NCBI RefSeq assembly: GCF_004799665.1
Contig: NZ_CP031310.1
Coordinates: 1,976,887 to 2,040,886 of the forward strand
Length of the DNA: 64,000 nucleotides
From: Halapricum salinum
GTDB lineage: Archaea; Halobacteriota; Halobacteria; Halobacteriales; Haloarculaceae
Reading direction: 5' to 3'
The notes beneath the pieces are model-generated. The model was not told where the DNA came from. It ran no database searches and worked only from the letters and a program-made list of their open reading frames with translations. The translations under genes and the position numbers were made by a program. Numbering within the stretch: the first letter of the stretch is position 1; each line of letters begins with the position of its first letter. This document shows positions 1 through 8,414 of this stretch, in pieces.

Positions 1-159
1 CTCTGGGGCTCGTTCGTCCGGAACGCCCTCAGACTGATCGACGGCCTGGGCTACTGGACGGTCGCGACAGTGATCCTCTTCTATCGCGGTGACGGCAAGC
101 GTCTCGGGGACGTGCTCGGGCGGACGCTGGTCGTTCGAGCGACTACCGACGCTCGATGA
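1..159 (+). CDS. RDD family membrane protein, C-terminal fragment
   Basis: The reading frame is open from base 1 and stops with TGA at 157-159, leaving 52 residues of a gene that begins before the window. The fragment shows RNALRLIDGL, a hydrophobic stretch, then GKRLGDVLGRTLVVR. This matches the end of RDD domains, where a last membrane helix is followed by a conserved R-LGD-hydrophobic-TxVVR tail. RDD proteins are small integral membrane proteins of mostly unknown or transporter-like function. Its last 17 bases overlap the convergent kptA gene. The family call rests only on this tail. Confidence 0.65.
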   Translation, partial: LWGSFVRNALRLIDGLGYWTVATVILFYRGDGKRLGDVLGRTLVVRATTDAR

Positions 160-835
160 ATCTCGGGGGGACGCGATCGGTCGTGAACACCTCGCGGCCA
201 CGCTTCGTAATCTCGTGACCCGTTTCCTGCATCGCGGCCGCGTCCACTTCCAGAATCACGGGCTCGTCGGCGTGTCTCGACCCCACTTCTCGGGCCGCTT
301 CGACCGTCCCAGAGAGGTGGACCTGCTGGCGATTCATCGGCTTGAGTCCCTCGGCGAAGATCGCATCGAGGTTCCGCGGTGCGGTCCCGTGATAGAGCGT
401 TTCGGGAACGGGCATCTCGCCGGCTTCGAGATCGACCGCGACGGAGTGGCCGTAGGCGGCGCGGATTCGATCGTCGCTGCTCACGGGCCGGCGCGCTCCC
501 CGTTCGCGATCGCGGTTTCTCGCGCCGCTCGAAACCGTGCCTCGTTCGAATCGCCCTTTCGGATCGGTGGTGACGACCGCCCGGACTGCCGCTCTGTCGG
601 CCCAGTCGTACTTGCGCTCGACGGCCGCCACCAGCGAGTCCGAGTCGGTCCAGCCGCCCTCGTCGAGTTCGATTCCGACATCGTCGGGGAAATGTCGGAG
701 TGCGCCGCTGAGGAACTTCGAGAGCTGTCGTCTGCGAGCGCCCGAGAGTACGGGCTCGAGCGATCGCTCACAGACGGGACACGTTTCGCCCTCGCAGGGG
801 CCATGCTCGGGACAGACGGCGACGGGACTCGTCAT
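143..835 (-). CDS. kptA: RNA 2'-phosphotransferase KptA/Tpt1
   Basis: KptA moves an internal RNA 2'-phosphate to NAD+, giving ADP-ribose 1'',2''-cyclic phosphate. The 230-residue protein has family blocks in order: LSKFLSGALRHFPDDVGIEL, then GHSVAVDLE, LYHGTAPRNLDAIFAEGLKP, and a C-terminal VFTTDRVPPRFI. An N-terminal Cys/His-rich piece (CPEHGPCEGETCPVC) is probably a metal site, as in other haloarchaeal homologues. The start is placed at 835 because the family-like sequence begins there, although the frame stays open to 940. An Arg/Ser-rich stretch of about 22 residues (GTVSSGARNRDRERGARRPV) sits between KGRFE and the GHS block and looks like an in-frame insertion. Confidence 0.9.
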   Translation of the reverse strand: MTSPVAVCPEHGPCEGETCPVCERSLEPVLSGARRRQLSKFLSGALRHFPDDVGIELDEGGWTDSDSLVAAVERKYDWADRAAVRAVVTTDPKGRFERGTVSSGARNRDRERGARRPVSSDDRIRAAYGHSVAVDLEAGEMPVPETLYHGTAPRNLDAIFAEGLKPMNRQQVHLSGTVEAAREVGSRHADEPVILEVDAAAMQETGHEITKRGREVFTTDRVPPRFIERR

Positions 836-921
836 TCGGGGGAGCGTTTCGGGTCGAACGGGAAAAGCCGTTCGTGACGACAGGGCTTTACTCCTCGCCC
901 GGCAGGGTTTGACCAACGCAG

Positions 922-2283
922 ATGCGCGAGGCTCATCCACTGGAGCAGGCCGTCGGGATCGACTACTACGTCAGCGACGCCGACGGGATCGGCGGGCGTC
1001 TCCGGCAGTCGCCCGAGGACTTCCGCGTCGAGGAGATCGAAGCCTTCGAGCCCGAACCACTCGACAGTGATCCCGGCGGGTATCCGCACGTCCTCCTGCG
1101 GGTGACCCTCCGGAGGTGGGACACCAACGACTTCGCGAGCGCGCTCTCGGATCGGCTGGGGATCAGTCGCGAGCGCGTCGACTGGGCCGGCACCAAGGAC
1201 AAGCACGCCGTCACGACCCAACTGTTCACAGTTCGAAAAGCCGATCCCGACGCCATCGCCGCCGTCGATCTCGACGGTGCGGACGTCGAGATTCTGGGGC
1301 GCACAGGTCGCAATATCCAGTTCGGCGATCTGGCGGGCAACCGATTCGAGATCACCGTCACAGGGCCCGACCAGACCGAGACGATCGAATCTATCACCGC
1401 CGATCTCCGGGCGTTCGGTGGCGACGAGGATTCGGGTGGTGAGGACGAGCGAGTGGGCGTGCCCAACTTCTTCGGCCAGCAGCGCTTCGGCAGCCGGCGT
1501 GCGGTGACTCACGAGGTCGGACTGGGGATCGTCCGCGAGGAGTGGGAGGACGCAGTACGAACGTACGTCGGCAATCCGAGCGAGCGCGAACGTGAGAATA
1601 CTCGCGAGGCCAGAGCGACCGTCGAGGAGTTGTGGGACGACCGGGAGTGGCAGGACGCTCTGGAGACGATGCCGAGCTATTTGGGCTACGAGAACGCGAT
1701 GCTCCAGCGACTCGTCGAGAACGACAGCGACGACCCCGAGGACTTCCGGGACGCCCTGGAGACGCTGCCCTCGAATCTCCAGCGGCTGTTCGTCAACGCC
1801 GCTCAGTCGTACGTGTTCAACCGGATCTGTTCCGAACGACTTCAGCGGGGGCTGCCGTTCGACGAACCCGTCGCGGGCGACGTGATCTGTTTCGCCGAGT
1901 CGGACGCGCCGGAGGGAGTCGAACTGCCAGATACCGACCGGACGCAGGTCGTGACTGAGCGACGGGTCGACACGGCGCGTCGGCACGTCGAACGCGGGCG
2001 GGCGTTCGTCACCGCGCCGCTGGTCGGCACCGAGACGGGGTTCGGCGAGGGTGAGCCCGCTGACATCGCCCACGAGGTGCTTGCCGACCTGAATCTCGAA
2101 CGCTCGGACTTTGACCTCCCCGGGGAGTTCGATTCTTCGGGGACGCGACGGGCGGTCCTGGTTCGGACGGATCTCGATGTCTCGGGTGAGGATCCGACCT
2201 TCGCCTTTGCGTTGCCGAAGGGGTCGTACGCGACGGTGTTGCTCCGGGAGTTCATGAAGGCGGACCCGGACGACCTGGCGTAG
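922..2283 (+). CDS. truD: tRNA pseudouridine(13) synthase TruD
   Basis: This enzyme isomerises a uridine to pseudouridine in tRNA (position 13 in bacteria; archaeal and eukaryotic Pus7-like members have related targets). The 453-residue protein has the TruD signature [10 protein letters not shown] around residues 90-99, whose Asp93 is the expected catalytic aspartate, and [13 protein letters not shown] at 181-193. The N-terminal FRVEEI motif (residues 34-39) is also typical. The length matches archaeal TruD. It is divergent from kptA with 86 bp between the start codons. The identification is secure; the exact target uridine is not visible. Confidence 0.96.
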   Translation: MREAHPLEQAVGIDYYVSDADGIGGRLRQSPEDFRVEEIEAFEPEPLDSDPGGYPHVLLRVTLRRWDTNDFASALSDRLGISRERVDWAGTKDKHAVTTQLFTVRKADPDAIAAVDLDGADVEILGRTGRNIQFGDLAGNRFEITVTGPDQTETIESITADLRAFGGDEDSGGEDERVGVPNFFGQQRFGSRRAVTHEVGLGIVREEWEDAVRTYVGNPSERERENTREARATVEELWDDREWQDALETMPSYLGYENAMLQRLVENDSDDPEDFRDALETLPSNLQRLFVNAAQSYVFNRICSERLQRGLPFDEPVAGDVICFAESDAPEGVELPDTDRTQVVTERRVDTARRHVERGRAFVTAPLVGTETGFGEGEPADIAHEVLADLNLERSDFDLPGEFDSSGTRRAVLVRTDLDVSGEDPTFAFALPKGSYATVLLREFMKADPDDLA

Positions 2284-2366
2284 CGCCCGGACGACCTCGC
2301 GTAGCGCCAGGGCATACTGGCCCCGAATCGTCCGGCTTATTCGCGCCGAGGCCCGATACACTGCCA

Positions 2367-3089
2367 ATGGAGTGCCGGCAGTGTGCCTCGCCGCTCGATC
2401 GCCCGGGCGACTACTGTCTGGTCTGTCGGACACAGAATGCGGAGGCCGTCCTGCTGGATCTGAGCCGCGATCGCGCCCGGATCGTCGCCCTCCAAGACGA
2501 TTCGGTGGTCGGCGAGCGAACGATCACGACGACGCCCGAAGACGGCGACGAGACGGCCGTCATCGAGTTACGAAACTTCGCGGGGCTGATCGCCGACGAG
2601 GTCCGGCGCAAGCGCCCCGAGGAAGTGTACGTCACTGGCGATCGCGAAGTCGTCGACGAGGTGCGGGGGCAGTTGCACTATCCGTTCTACCGGGTGCGAG
2701 CCGAGGACCCCGTCGCGCACGTCATCGAGCGCCGTGGCGAGCCCGCCCTGGACGTGGTCGAGACCGCGCCCGCCGACAAACTCGGCGGCAGCCATTCGAC
2801 GCTGATCGGCGGTCGCGACGGCCAGCGCGCCATCTACACGGTGGCTGGCCATCCCCACGTCAAGAAAGTTATCCCCGGGCCGATCGATGCCGGCGGTGGC
2901 GGGTCCCGAACTGGCGTGCGGGCGAAGGCGACCCGTGCTGGCGACGACGGGAACGTCCGACTCCTCATTCGAGATGGGTCGAGTGTGCAGGAGAACCGCG
3001 TGGTGACGACGGCGGGCGAGCGGGAACTCGGCGAGCACGTTCGGGCCGACCTGAACGAGGCCCTCGAAGACGAAGATCTGCAAGACTGA
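2367..3089 (+). CDS. DUF2103 family predicted metal-binding protein
   Basis: This 240-residue protein begins with a zinc-ribbon-like set of cysteines (C3, C6, C17, C20: CRQC...CLVC). A middle domain of unknown fold follows, and then the DUF2103 hallmark DKLGGSHSTLIGG (about residues 136-148) with HPHVKKVIPGPI (about 161-172). The C-terminal part continues with RLLIRDGSSVQENRVVT. DUF2103 proteins are found across archaea and are annotated only as metal-binding, so no reaction can be assigned. It follows truD by 83 bp on the same strand and could be co-transcribed. Confidence 0.75.
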   Translation: MECRQCASPLDRPGDYCLVCRTQNAEAVLLDLSRDRARIVALQDDSVVGERTITTTPEDGDETAVIELRNFAGLIADEVRRKRPEEVYVTGDREVVDEVRGQLHYPFYRVRAEDPVAHVIERRGEPALDVVETAPADKLGGSHSTLIGGRDGQRAIYTVAGHPHVKKVIPGPIDAGGGGSRTGVRAKATRAGDDGNVRLLIRDGSSVQENRVVTTAGERELGEHVRADLNEALEDEDLQD

Positions 3090-3216
3090 TTCTCTGATGG
3101 ACGTGCTTCTCGCAGGCTAGGACACAGGGATTCTACTGCGAACAAGCAGGGAAATCCCTCCAATCGCTGGCTAGGAGACAGAGACAGCAACGTGAACTCC
3201 GCGGGAAAGCCCTCGC

Positions 3217-3297
3217 CTCGCTGGCGGTCGCTGAGCAGGATATTCTCGCTTCGCTCGAATAGAGCCTGCTCAGCGACTCCCTTTCAGCGCCAGCGAG
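3217..3297. repeat. Long interrupted hairpin, copy 1 of a shared-loop pair
   Basis: The outer arms CTCGCTGGCG (3217-3226) and CGCCAGCGAG (3288-3297) pair perfectly. The next arms, GTCGCTGAGCAGG (3227-3239) and CCTGCTCAGCGAC (3265-3277), pair for 13 bp. Ten unpaired bases lie on the right side between the two stems. The loop contains ATATTCTCGCTTCGCTCGAA, which recurs at 3655-3674. Confidence 0.85.
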
Positions 3298-3643
3298 TCT
3301 CTCCCTTTCAATCCACCAGGAACAACAACAACAGCACCGCCACCGCACAGCAGGCCTGCCCTTCCCCGGGTCGCTCAGGCGCGACTCTTGTCGCGCCACT
3401 CGCTCTCGGCCACCGCGGGGCGGTCAGGAAGCGTGTCGCGGCGTCCTGCGGAGCGAAGCGACGCAGGGCTCGCGAGAGCTTGCTCTCGCGGCGCGTCCGC
3501 GCCGCGACCGGGGAGGTGCGGGAGACGTGACCGAAGGGAACGTCTCCGAATGAACGAGCGGGGAGAGCGAGGCGCGAACGAAGTGAGGGCCTCGAATGCG
3601 AACGGCGCAGCCGTGAGCGAAGCGACCCGTGAGCGAGTGGAGT

Positions 3644-3690
3644 CGCTCTGTCGGATATTCTCGCTTCGCTCGAATAGGGCCGACAGAGCG
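3644..3690. repeat. Hairpin, copy 2 of the shared-loop pair
   Basis: The arms CGCTCTGTCGG (3644-3654) and CCGACAGAGCG (3680-3690) form a perfect 11-bp stem around the same loop sequence as the hairpin at 3217-3297. The stem sequence differs from copy 1 but stays fully complementary. Confidence 0.85.
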
Positions 3691-3865
3691 GCCGCGAGTG
3701 TGGTGAGGGCTTTCGAGACGTAATCATCCGCGTGATTGCTAGCGTGGTGAGGGCTTTCGAGACGGTGTTGATAGTTGTGTCGTTATTTCCTAGCGAGCCT
3801 AATGGGGATGTTCCCGAGCCATCCCGTGTGTCCCAATCACAGATTCCTAGCCGTGACTCGTAGGG

Positions 3866-3873
3866 TTTATGAA
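3866..3873 (+). promoter_or_regulatory. TATA box of the rpl37ae operon
   Basis: TTTATGAA lies 26-33 bases before the rpl37ae ATG at 3899. This is the spacing expected for an archaeal TATA box driving a leaderless mRNA. Confidence 0.6.
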
Positions 3874-3898
3874 TATCGTCGGCCGAGAGTACGGTACT

Positions 3899-4177
3899 AT
3901 GGCCGAGAAAACGGGACGCACCGGGAGCGCAGGGCGCTTCGGTGCGCGCTACGGGCGTGTCGCCCGGCGTCGCGTCGCCGAGATCGAAGCAGAAATGAAC
4001 GAGGACCACACCTGCCCCGAGTGCGGCGAGGACCGCGTCGACCGCCAGGGGACGGGCATCTGGCAGTGCCAGGCCTGTAACTACGAGTTCACCGGCGGGA
4101 CCTACCGCCCCGTCACGCCCGCGGGCAAGACCGTCCGGCGCTCCATCCGCGCGGCGCTGGCAGAGGACGAAGAATAA
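3899..4177 (+). CDS. rpl37ae: Large ribosomal subunit protein L37Ae (eL43)
   Basis: This is a small zinc-ribbon ribosomal protein of the archaeal/eukaryotic 50S/60S subunit, 92 residues long. The N-terminus [20 protein letters not shown] is typical of the family. The zinc site is CPEC ... CQAC, followed by the conserved [18 protein letters not shown] 3899 is chosen because the family start is MAEKTGR and a TATA box sits about 30 bp upstream; a longer frame from 3869 would overlap that TATA box. It leads an operon with rpoP and pcc1. Confidence 0.96.
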   Translation: MAEKTGRTGSAGRFGARYGRVARRRVAEIEAEMNEDHTCPECGEDRVDRQGTGIWQCQACNYEFTGGTYRPVTPAGKTVRRSIRAALAEDEE

Positions 4178-4203
4178 ACCGTCTCCAGACCTCAATCACA
4201 GAT

Positions 4204-4338
4204 ATGAGCTACAAGTGTTCTCGCTGCAAGCGCGACGTCGAACTCGACGCCTACGGCGGCGTTCGCTGTCCTTACTGCGGGCACCGCGTCCTGCTGAAAG
4301 AGCGCGCCCCTGACGTCAAAGAAGTCGACGTCCAGTAA
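4204..4338 (+). CDS. rpoP: RNA polymerase subunit Rpo12 (RpoP)
   Basis: This 44-residue protein begins [19 protein letters not shown] and carries two cysteine pairs (CSRC and CPYC) that bind one zinc. It ends [18 protein letters not shown]. It is the archaeal counterpart of eukaryotic Rpb12, a small subunit of the single RNA polymerase. It starts 26 bp after rpl37ae and stops 7 bp before pcc1, a gene order widely conserved in archaea. Confidence 0.96.
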   Translation: MSYKCSRCKRDVELDAYGGVRCPYCGHRVLLKERAPDVKEVDVQ

Positions 4339-4345
4339 CGCGGCG

Positions 4346-4591
4346 ATGGCCCACGAGGCTGTTTTCACCGCCGACTATCCGACTCCCGAGGCTGCACGCC
4401 GCGTCCAGCGAAGCGTCCACCTGGAAGCCGGCGACATCGAGGGCGATCGCACCCAGGCGACGGTCGAGCGCGACGAGGCGACCCTCACCGTCACCATCGA
4501 GGCGGCGGATCTGATCGCCCTGCGAGCGGGGATCAACACCTGGGCGTCGCTGGTCGAGGTTGCTGAACGCTGTAGCGGCGCAGACGCATAG
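4346..4591 (+). CDS. pcc1: KEOPS complex subunit Pcc1
   Basis: Pcc1 is the dimerising subunit of the KEOPS complex, which with Kae1, Bud32 and Cgi121 makes N6-threonylcarbamoyladenosine at tRNA position 37. The 81-residue sequence has the family pattern: an N-terminal beta strand, an AARRVQRSV helix, TVERDEATLTVTIEA, then DLIALRAGINTWASLVEVAE. It is the third gene after rpl37ae and rpoP. The later modification of the same tRNA position by methylthiolation is represented by the gene at 51073-52356. Confidence 0.9.
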   Translation: MAHEAVFTADYPTPEAARRVQRSVHLEAGDIEGDRTQATVERDEATLTVTIEAADLIALRAGINTWASLVEVAERCSGADA

Positions 4592-4610
4592 CGTCGAAAA
4601 GCGGCGTTTC

Positions 4611-6446
4611 TCAGGGCGGCCCGGCGACCCGGACCGTGACGTTCGTGGGTCGCGGTAGCGGCTCCGCACAGGAGCCGGTGTGCTCCAGCAGGATCACGAA
4701 CTGGTTGGCCTGCAGTTCCTGCTCGTCGCCGTACTGGTCGCTGTGAGGGTAGATCCCGAGTTCGAGCAGGTCGACCAGCGAGCCAGCGGCGGGCCGGTCG
4801 GGGACGTAGTTCGGCGGCTGCTCGCCGAATTCGGCGGCGATCTCGTAGCCGTAGGACTCGTTCAGCAGGCTCCGGACGTAGGCGGCGTGGACGCTGGTGT
4901 TGTCGCGCGTGTAGGTGCTGCGCTCGTCTTCGGGGATGTCACGGAGGTACAGCAGATCACGGTGCGTCAGTTGAATATAGTCGGGGCAGGGTTCGAGCGT
5001 CTGGTTCGTGTTGGCGACGTAGGGGTACTGGACGTCCATCCAGTGGGGGACGGCGGCCTCGTCGAACCCGCGAACGTACAGTTCCATGGTGGCCTCGCGG
5101 TCGACGTTGTCGTCCATCCAGGCGACGGCCTCGTCGCGGGGCATCGACCCATATTGAACCACACCGACCCCGGCGTAGAGCCCGCTGCTCACCAGCAGGA
5201 GGGCGACGACCGCACGCGTAATTGTCGGCCGTTCCTCCCAGAGGGGGGCGAGCCAGCGGGCCAGGAACACGAGGATCAGCGGCAGCGTCACGAGCAGGTG
5301 GTGGGGTCGAAAGTCCCGCCAGTTGGCCATCACGAGCACGTGCAACAGCACGTAAGTCAGCAGGACGACCGAGGCGTCCAGCTCGGGCCAGCGCTCGCGC
5401 ACCCGGAGGATAGCCACGCCGACGCCCGCGATCCCGGCGAAAAACAGCGGGAGGCCCAAGGCCTGGAAGTACCCGCGGAGCAGCCACCACCAGGCGCCGG
5501 CGTCGGGACCGTTGCCGTCGATGACCCGGTAGGCCGGGCTGCCGAACAGCCGCGTAATGAACTCGACGACCCCACCCACGAGCAGCGTCGGGAACGAGAG
5601 CACGATCACCAGCGCGCCCAGCCCCATCCCCTTCAACAGCAACTCCCGATCCGCCAGGGCAGTCTGGATCGTCCCGCCCTCTCGATAGGTCCGGTAGAGG
5701 TGGGCCAGCCCGATGGTCGGGACGATCAGCGCGGTCGTGAGTTTCAGCCCCATCGCGAGCGCGCCGACCGCACAGGCGACGTAGAACCGCTGGCGATCGC
5801 CGGTGTCGACGTACTGGACCAGCATGTACAGCGCCACCAGCAGGAGAAAGAGGCTGGGGATGTCCTCGCCCACTTCGTGCGTGAGCGTCACCAGTCCCCA
5901 CGTCACCGACATGAAGGCAGCGGCCAGTCGCCCTGCTCGCCGGTCGTGGAGGTAGGTTCCGATCCGGTAGACCAGATAGACGACCCCGAGCGCGAAGGCG
6001 ACGCTCGTCAGGCGGCCCAGGATGATCGACCAGTTCCAGATCCACGCTGGCGTGGCGTGCCACAGCGGCCAGAACCCGAACTCCTCGATCGGGATACCCC
6101 AGCCGGTCAGCGCCGAGGCCTCTCCCGTGAGGACGGCCGCGACGACGACCGGCAGCAGGACGAACCCGTAGAGATACAGCGTCGCGCCGAAGGGTTCCCG
6201 ACCCCAGATCACTGCCTCCTGAAGCGTTCCCACTCCGGGATCGGCCAGCATCGCGCCGTAGACGACCAGCGGGTCGAGCAGCCGGTCGCGGCCGTCCCAG
6301 GTCGCGAAGTTGGGTATGCCGTGCCAGATGTAGGTGACGCCGAGCACCAGCGCGACACCGAAGATAGCCAGCAGATACGGGTCCTCGCGAACGTCGGCGA
6401 CCAGTCGTCGCTTCGCCTGCCCGGCCAGCGTCCGAACGTGTCCCAT
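4611..6446 (-). CDS. GT-C fold membrane glycosyltransferase (family 39/PMT-like)
   Basis: This 611-residue integral membrane protein has about ten hydrophobic helices between residues 25 and 410 and a soluble C-terminal domain of about 190 residues. The first extracytoplasmic loop contains FATWDGRDRLLDPLV and a WGREPFG segment, like the acidic first loop that binds lipid-linked sugar in GT-C enzymes. Such proteins transfer sugars from polyisoprenyl phosphates to proteins or lipids outside the membrane. Donor and acceptor are not visible. With the aldo/keto reductase it sits between pcc1 and pfdB on the opposite strand, where related genomes often have these genes close together. Confidence 0.7.
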   Translation of the reverse strand: MGHVRTLAGQAKRRLVADVREDPYLLAIFGVALVLGVTYIWHGIPNFATWDGRDRLLDPLVVYGAMLADPGVGTLQEAVIWGREPFGATLYLYGFVLLPVVVAAVLTGEASALTGWGIPIEEFGFWPLWHATPAWIWNWSIILGRLTSVAFALGVVYLVYRIGTYLHDRRAGRLAAAFMSVTWGLVTLTHEVGEDIPSLFLLLVALYMLVQYVDTGDRQRFYVACAVGALAMGLKLTTALIVPTIGLAHLYRTYREGGTIQTALADRELLLKGMGLGALVIVLSFPTLLVGGVVEFITRLFGSPAYRVIDGNGPDAGAWWWLLRGYFQALGLPLFFAGIAGVGVAILRVRERWPELDASVVLLTYVLLHVLVMANWRDFRPHHLLVTLPLILVFLARWLAPLWEERPTITRAVVALLLVSSGLYAGVGVVQYGSMPRDEAVAWMDDNVDREATMELYVRGFDEAAVPHWMDVQYPYVANTNQTLEPCPDYIQLTHRDLLYLRDIPEDERSTYTRDNTSVHAAYVRSLLNESYGYEIAAEFGEQPPNYVPDRPAAGSLVDLLELGIYPHSDQYGDEQELQANQFVILLEHTGSCAEPLPRPTNVTVRVAGPP

Positions 6447-6553
6447 CTAGCCCTACAGTGCCCAACTGCAGCCTAAAGGGTTGCTCTTCGCACTCGGCTC
6501 CGAGTAGAGCGGCGTCGACAGTGGGAAGGCAGACGGCACCGAACCTCGCGGAC

Positions 6554-7318
6554 ATGGACCTGCCACCAGTCGGCCTCGGCACGATGGGCGTCGACGACCC
6601 CCACGTCGTCGAGACGGCGCTCGACGTCGGCTATCGCCACCTGGACACCGCACAGATCTACGAGAACGAACGCGTCGTCGGCGAGGGCCTCGCTTCGAGC
6701 GACGTCGCCCGCGATGAGGTGACTCTCGCCACCAAACTCTGGATCGATAATCTGGCTCCCGAAGCTGTCGAATCCGGGACCCAGGCGAGTCTCGACCGAC
6801 TTGGCGTCGAGGCGGTCGAGCTGCTGTACGTCCACCGTCCCCGTGGCGGCTACGATCCAGCGGGAACCATGCGGGCGCTCGACACCGTCCGCGAGCAGGA
6901 CTTGACCACGCACCTCGCGGTGAGTAACTTCACGCCCGCGCAGTACGAGACCGCCCAGGCCCACTGCGAGACTCCGATCGTGGCCAACCAGGTCGAGTTC
7001 CACCCCCTGTTTCAACAGCAGGACCTCCTCGACCACGCTCGCGAACACGACTACACGATCGTCGCGTACTCGCCGCTGGCCGGCGGAGAGGTCTTCGACA
7101 TCCCGGAGGTGCAGTCGGTCGCCGAGAAACACGACACCTCGCCGGCGGCGGTGGCGATTGCCTGGGCACTGAGCTACGACAACGTGGTGACGATTCCGAA
7201 AGCGAGCAGTCGCGCGCACCTGGCGGCGAATCTCGCTGCCGCCGATCTCTCGCTCGATCCCGAAGACGTGCGGCTGATCGAGGGTATCGACCGGGAGGTC
7301 GAGTTGTTCCCGGAGTGA
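6554..7318 (+). CDS. Aldo/keto reductase
   Basis: This is an NAD(P)H-dependent oxidoreductase of the AKR superfamily with a TIM-barrel fold, 254 residues. All four catalytic positions are visible: Asp31 and Tyr36 in [11 protein letters not shown], Lys61 in LATKLW and His94 in LLYVHRP. Later motifs are [28 protein letters not shown] and the cofactor-binding [16 protein letters not shown]. The start at 6554 fits the [12 protein letters not shown] family start, although the frame is open to 6458. The length is near the usual AKR range. The substrate is unknown. Confidence 0.9.
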   Translation: MDLPPVGLGTMGVDDPHVVETALDVGYRHLDTAQIYENERVVGEGLASSDVARDEVTLATKLWIDNLAPEAVESGTQASLDRLGVEAVELLYVHRPRGGYDPAGTMRALDTVREQDLTTHLAVSNFTPAQYETAQAHCETPIVANQVEFHPLFQQQDLLDHAREHDYTIVAYSPLAGGEVFDIPEVQSVAEKHDTSPAAVAIAWALSYDNVVTIPKASSRAHLAANLAAADLSLDPEDVRLIEGIDREVELFPE

Positions 7319-7352
7319 GCGGCCAGCCTCGTTTCGAACACAAAAACGTGGG

Positions 7353-7358
7353 TTTAAC
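7353..7358 (+). promoter_or_regulatory. TATA box of pfdB
   Basis: TTTAAC lies 25-30 bases before the pfdB ATG at 7383. This fits a leaderless transcript and shows that the pfdB operon has its own promoter. Confidence 0.55.
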
Positions 7359-7382
7359 ACGGCGGGTCTCCACGGTGGGGAT

Positions 7383-7772
7383 ATGCAGGGTAATCTGCCG
7401 CCGGAAGCACAGGAGAAGCTCGAAGAGCTACAGGATCTGCAGGAGACAGCCCAGAACGTCGCCACGCAGAAACAGCAGGCCGAGACCCAGCTCGCGGAAG
7501 CCGAGAGCGCCCTCGACGCGCTCGAGGATATCGACGAGGACACGGGCATGTACCGCCAGGTCGGCGAACTGCTCGTCGAGAGCGACTACGACGACGCCTA
7601 CGACGACCTCGAAGAGAAGGTCGACAACCTGAGCGTCCGCGTCGAAACTCTCGAGAAGCAGGAAGAGCGCGTCCAGGAGCAGTTCGAGGACCTCCAGCAG
7701 GAGCTCCAGCAGATGCTCGGCGGCGGCGGTGGCGGCGGTCCGATGGGCGGCCCCGGCGCTGGCGGCGACTGA
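7383..7772 (+). CDS. pfdB: Prefoldin subunit beta
   Basis: Prefoldin is a hexameric chaperone that hands unfolded proteins to the thermosome; beta forms four of its six subunits. The 129-residue sequence starts with the family N-terminus [20 protein letters not shown], then a long coiled coil, the central hairpin [18 protein letters not shown] and a second coiled coil. The tail is a Gly-rich run followed by [10 protein letters not shown], as in other haloarchaea. DUF3194 starts 3 bp after the stop, so the two are almost certainly one operon. Confidence 0.95.
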   Translation: MQGNLPPEAQEKLEELQDLQETAQNVATQKQQAETQLAEAESALDALEDIDEDTGMYRQVGELLVESDYDDAYDDLEEKVDNLSVRVETLEKQEERVQEQFEDLQQELQQMLGGGGGGGPMGGPGAGGD

Positions 7773-7775
7773 GCC

Positions 7776-8012
7776 ATGCCCGAGGACGCCGAGGTCGTAG
7801 AGACGGCCGCCGAGGCGGCCGAGAACGTGATCTTTTCGCGGTGTGATAACTCGGCAGTCACCGACTTCGACGTCACCGTCACCTTCGAAGACGGGATTCT
7901 CGAAGTCGACGTCTACCTCAACGTCGACGATCCGACGGTCGACGAAGGTCGAGTCGCCGACGACGCCGCACTGGCCGCTCGGAGCGCCGTCGACGACCTG
8001 TTCGACGACTAG
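7776..8012 (+). CDS. DUF3194 family protein
   Basis: This acidic 78-residue protein is probably the KEOPS/prefoldin-neighbour family DUF3194. It shows AAENVIFSR, DFDVTVTFEDGILEVDVYLN and a C-terminal alpha helix ending DDLFDD. The alternating beta strands and single helix resemble Pcc1-like or small alpha/beta proteins, but no activity is known. It follows pfdB by 3 bp, the usual neighbour in haloarchaea. Its last 4 bases overlap the convergent gene at 8009-8257. Confidence 0.75.
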   Translation: MPEDAEVVETAAEAAENVIFSRCDNSAVTDFDVTVTFEDGILEVDVYLNVDDPTVDEGRVADDAALAARSAVDDLFDD

Positions 8013-8257
8013 GCGAGTTCGTCACCGGGTTCGGGTGACTCTTCGCCCTGGTTGCGGATGAACCCGGTCCGGAAGGCGATCCAGCCGAGCACGCTGATGA
8101 AGAGGATCGGGGGGAAGATCATGAAGCCCCACAGCGGATCCAGGCCCCAGAAGAGCAACAGCACGAGGTTCGCGAGGCCGAGCGCCAGGAACGGCGCGAC
8201 CGCCAGCGCCGCCTGCTTGCGGTTCAGCGTGACCTCGGTCTCGGTGGGGGCGCTCAT
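8009..8257 (-). CDS. Small two-helix membrane protein
   Basis: This is an 82-residue protein of unknown function. A polar N-terminus (MSAPTETEVTLNRKQA) precedes two predicted membrane helices, about residues 17-36 (APFLALGLANLVLLLFWGL) and 42-63 (GFMIFPPILFISVLGWIAF). The tail is charged (NQGEESPEPGDELA). The two closely spaced helices suggest a hairpin with both ends in the cytoplasm. It converges on the DUF3194 gene. Confidence 0.65.
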   Translation of the reverse strand: MSAPTETEVTLNRKQAALAVAPFLALGLANLVLLLFWGLDPLWGFMIFPPILFISVLGWIAFRTGFIRNQGEESPEPGDELA

Positions 8258-8414
8258 GACTTCCAGTTAGGGTCGCCGATAGAAAAGCGCGACGTTACGT
8301 GGGGAGGGCCGAAGTGTCGGGAGCACGGAGTGCGTTCAGGGGTTCGGCGGAGGGCCGATAGATCCGGGGAACCCGGTAGAGGGCCGAAGCGTGGGGAGCG
8401 TCAGATCGTGGGGA

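Larger units (their letters stand above)
3090..3865. repeat. Hairpin-rich non-coding region
   Basis: No believable gene lies in these 776 bases. The DNA is a chain of inverted repeats: 3217-3297 and 3644-3690 (listed separately), GGCGCGAC/GTCGCGCC (3378-3397), CCTGCG/CGCAGG (3445-3467), CGCGAGAGC/GCTCTCGCG with a 2-nt loop (3471-3490), GCGGCGCG/CGCGCCGC (3488-3505) and GGAGACGT/ACGTCTCC (3521-3547). The tract near 3303-3320 (CCCTTTCAATCCACCAGG) weakly resembles one in the repeats at 33.2-33.8 kb and 50.5-50.9 kb. It separates the DUF2103 gene from the rpl37ae operon. Confidence 0.7.

Noticed and set aside
832-2433. A 533-codon minus-strand frame over truD
   Set aside because: TruD motifs on the plus strand are unambiguous; the antisense translation is Arg/Asp/Val-rich without motifs.
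3308-4195. A 295-codon minus-strand frame across rpl37ae
   Set aside because: It covers the hairpin-rich DNA and the antisense of a certain ribosomal protein gene.
4680-6476. A 598-codon frame opposite the glycosyltransferase
   Set aside because: Same antisense effect; its Gln/Arg/His-rich sequence matches no family, while the minus strand has a clear membrane protein.
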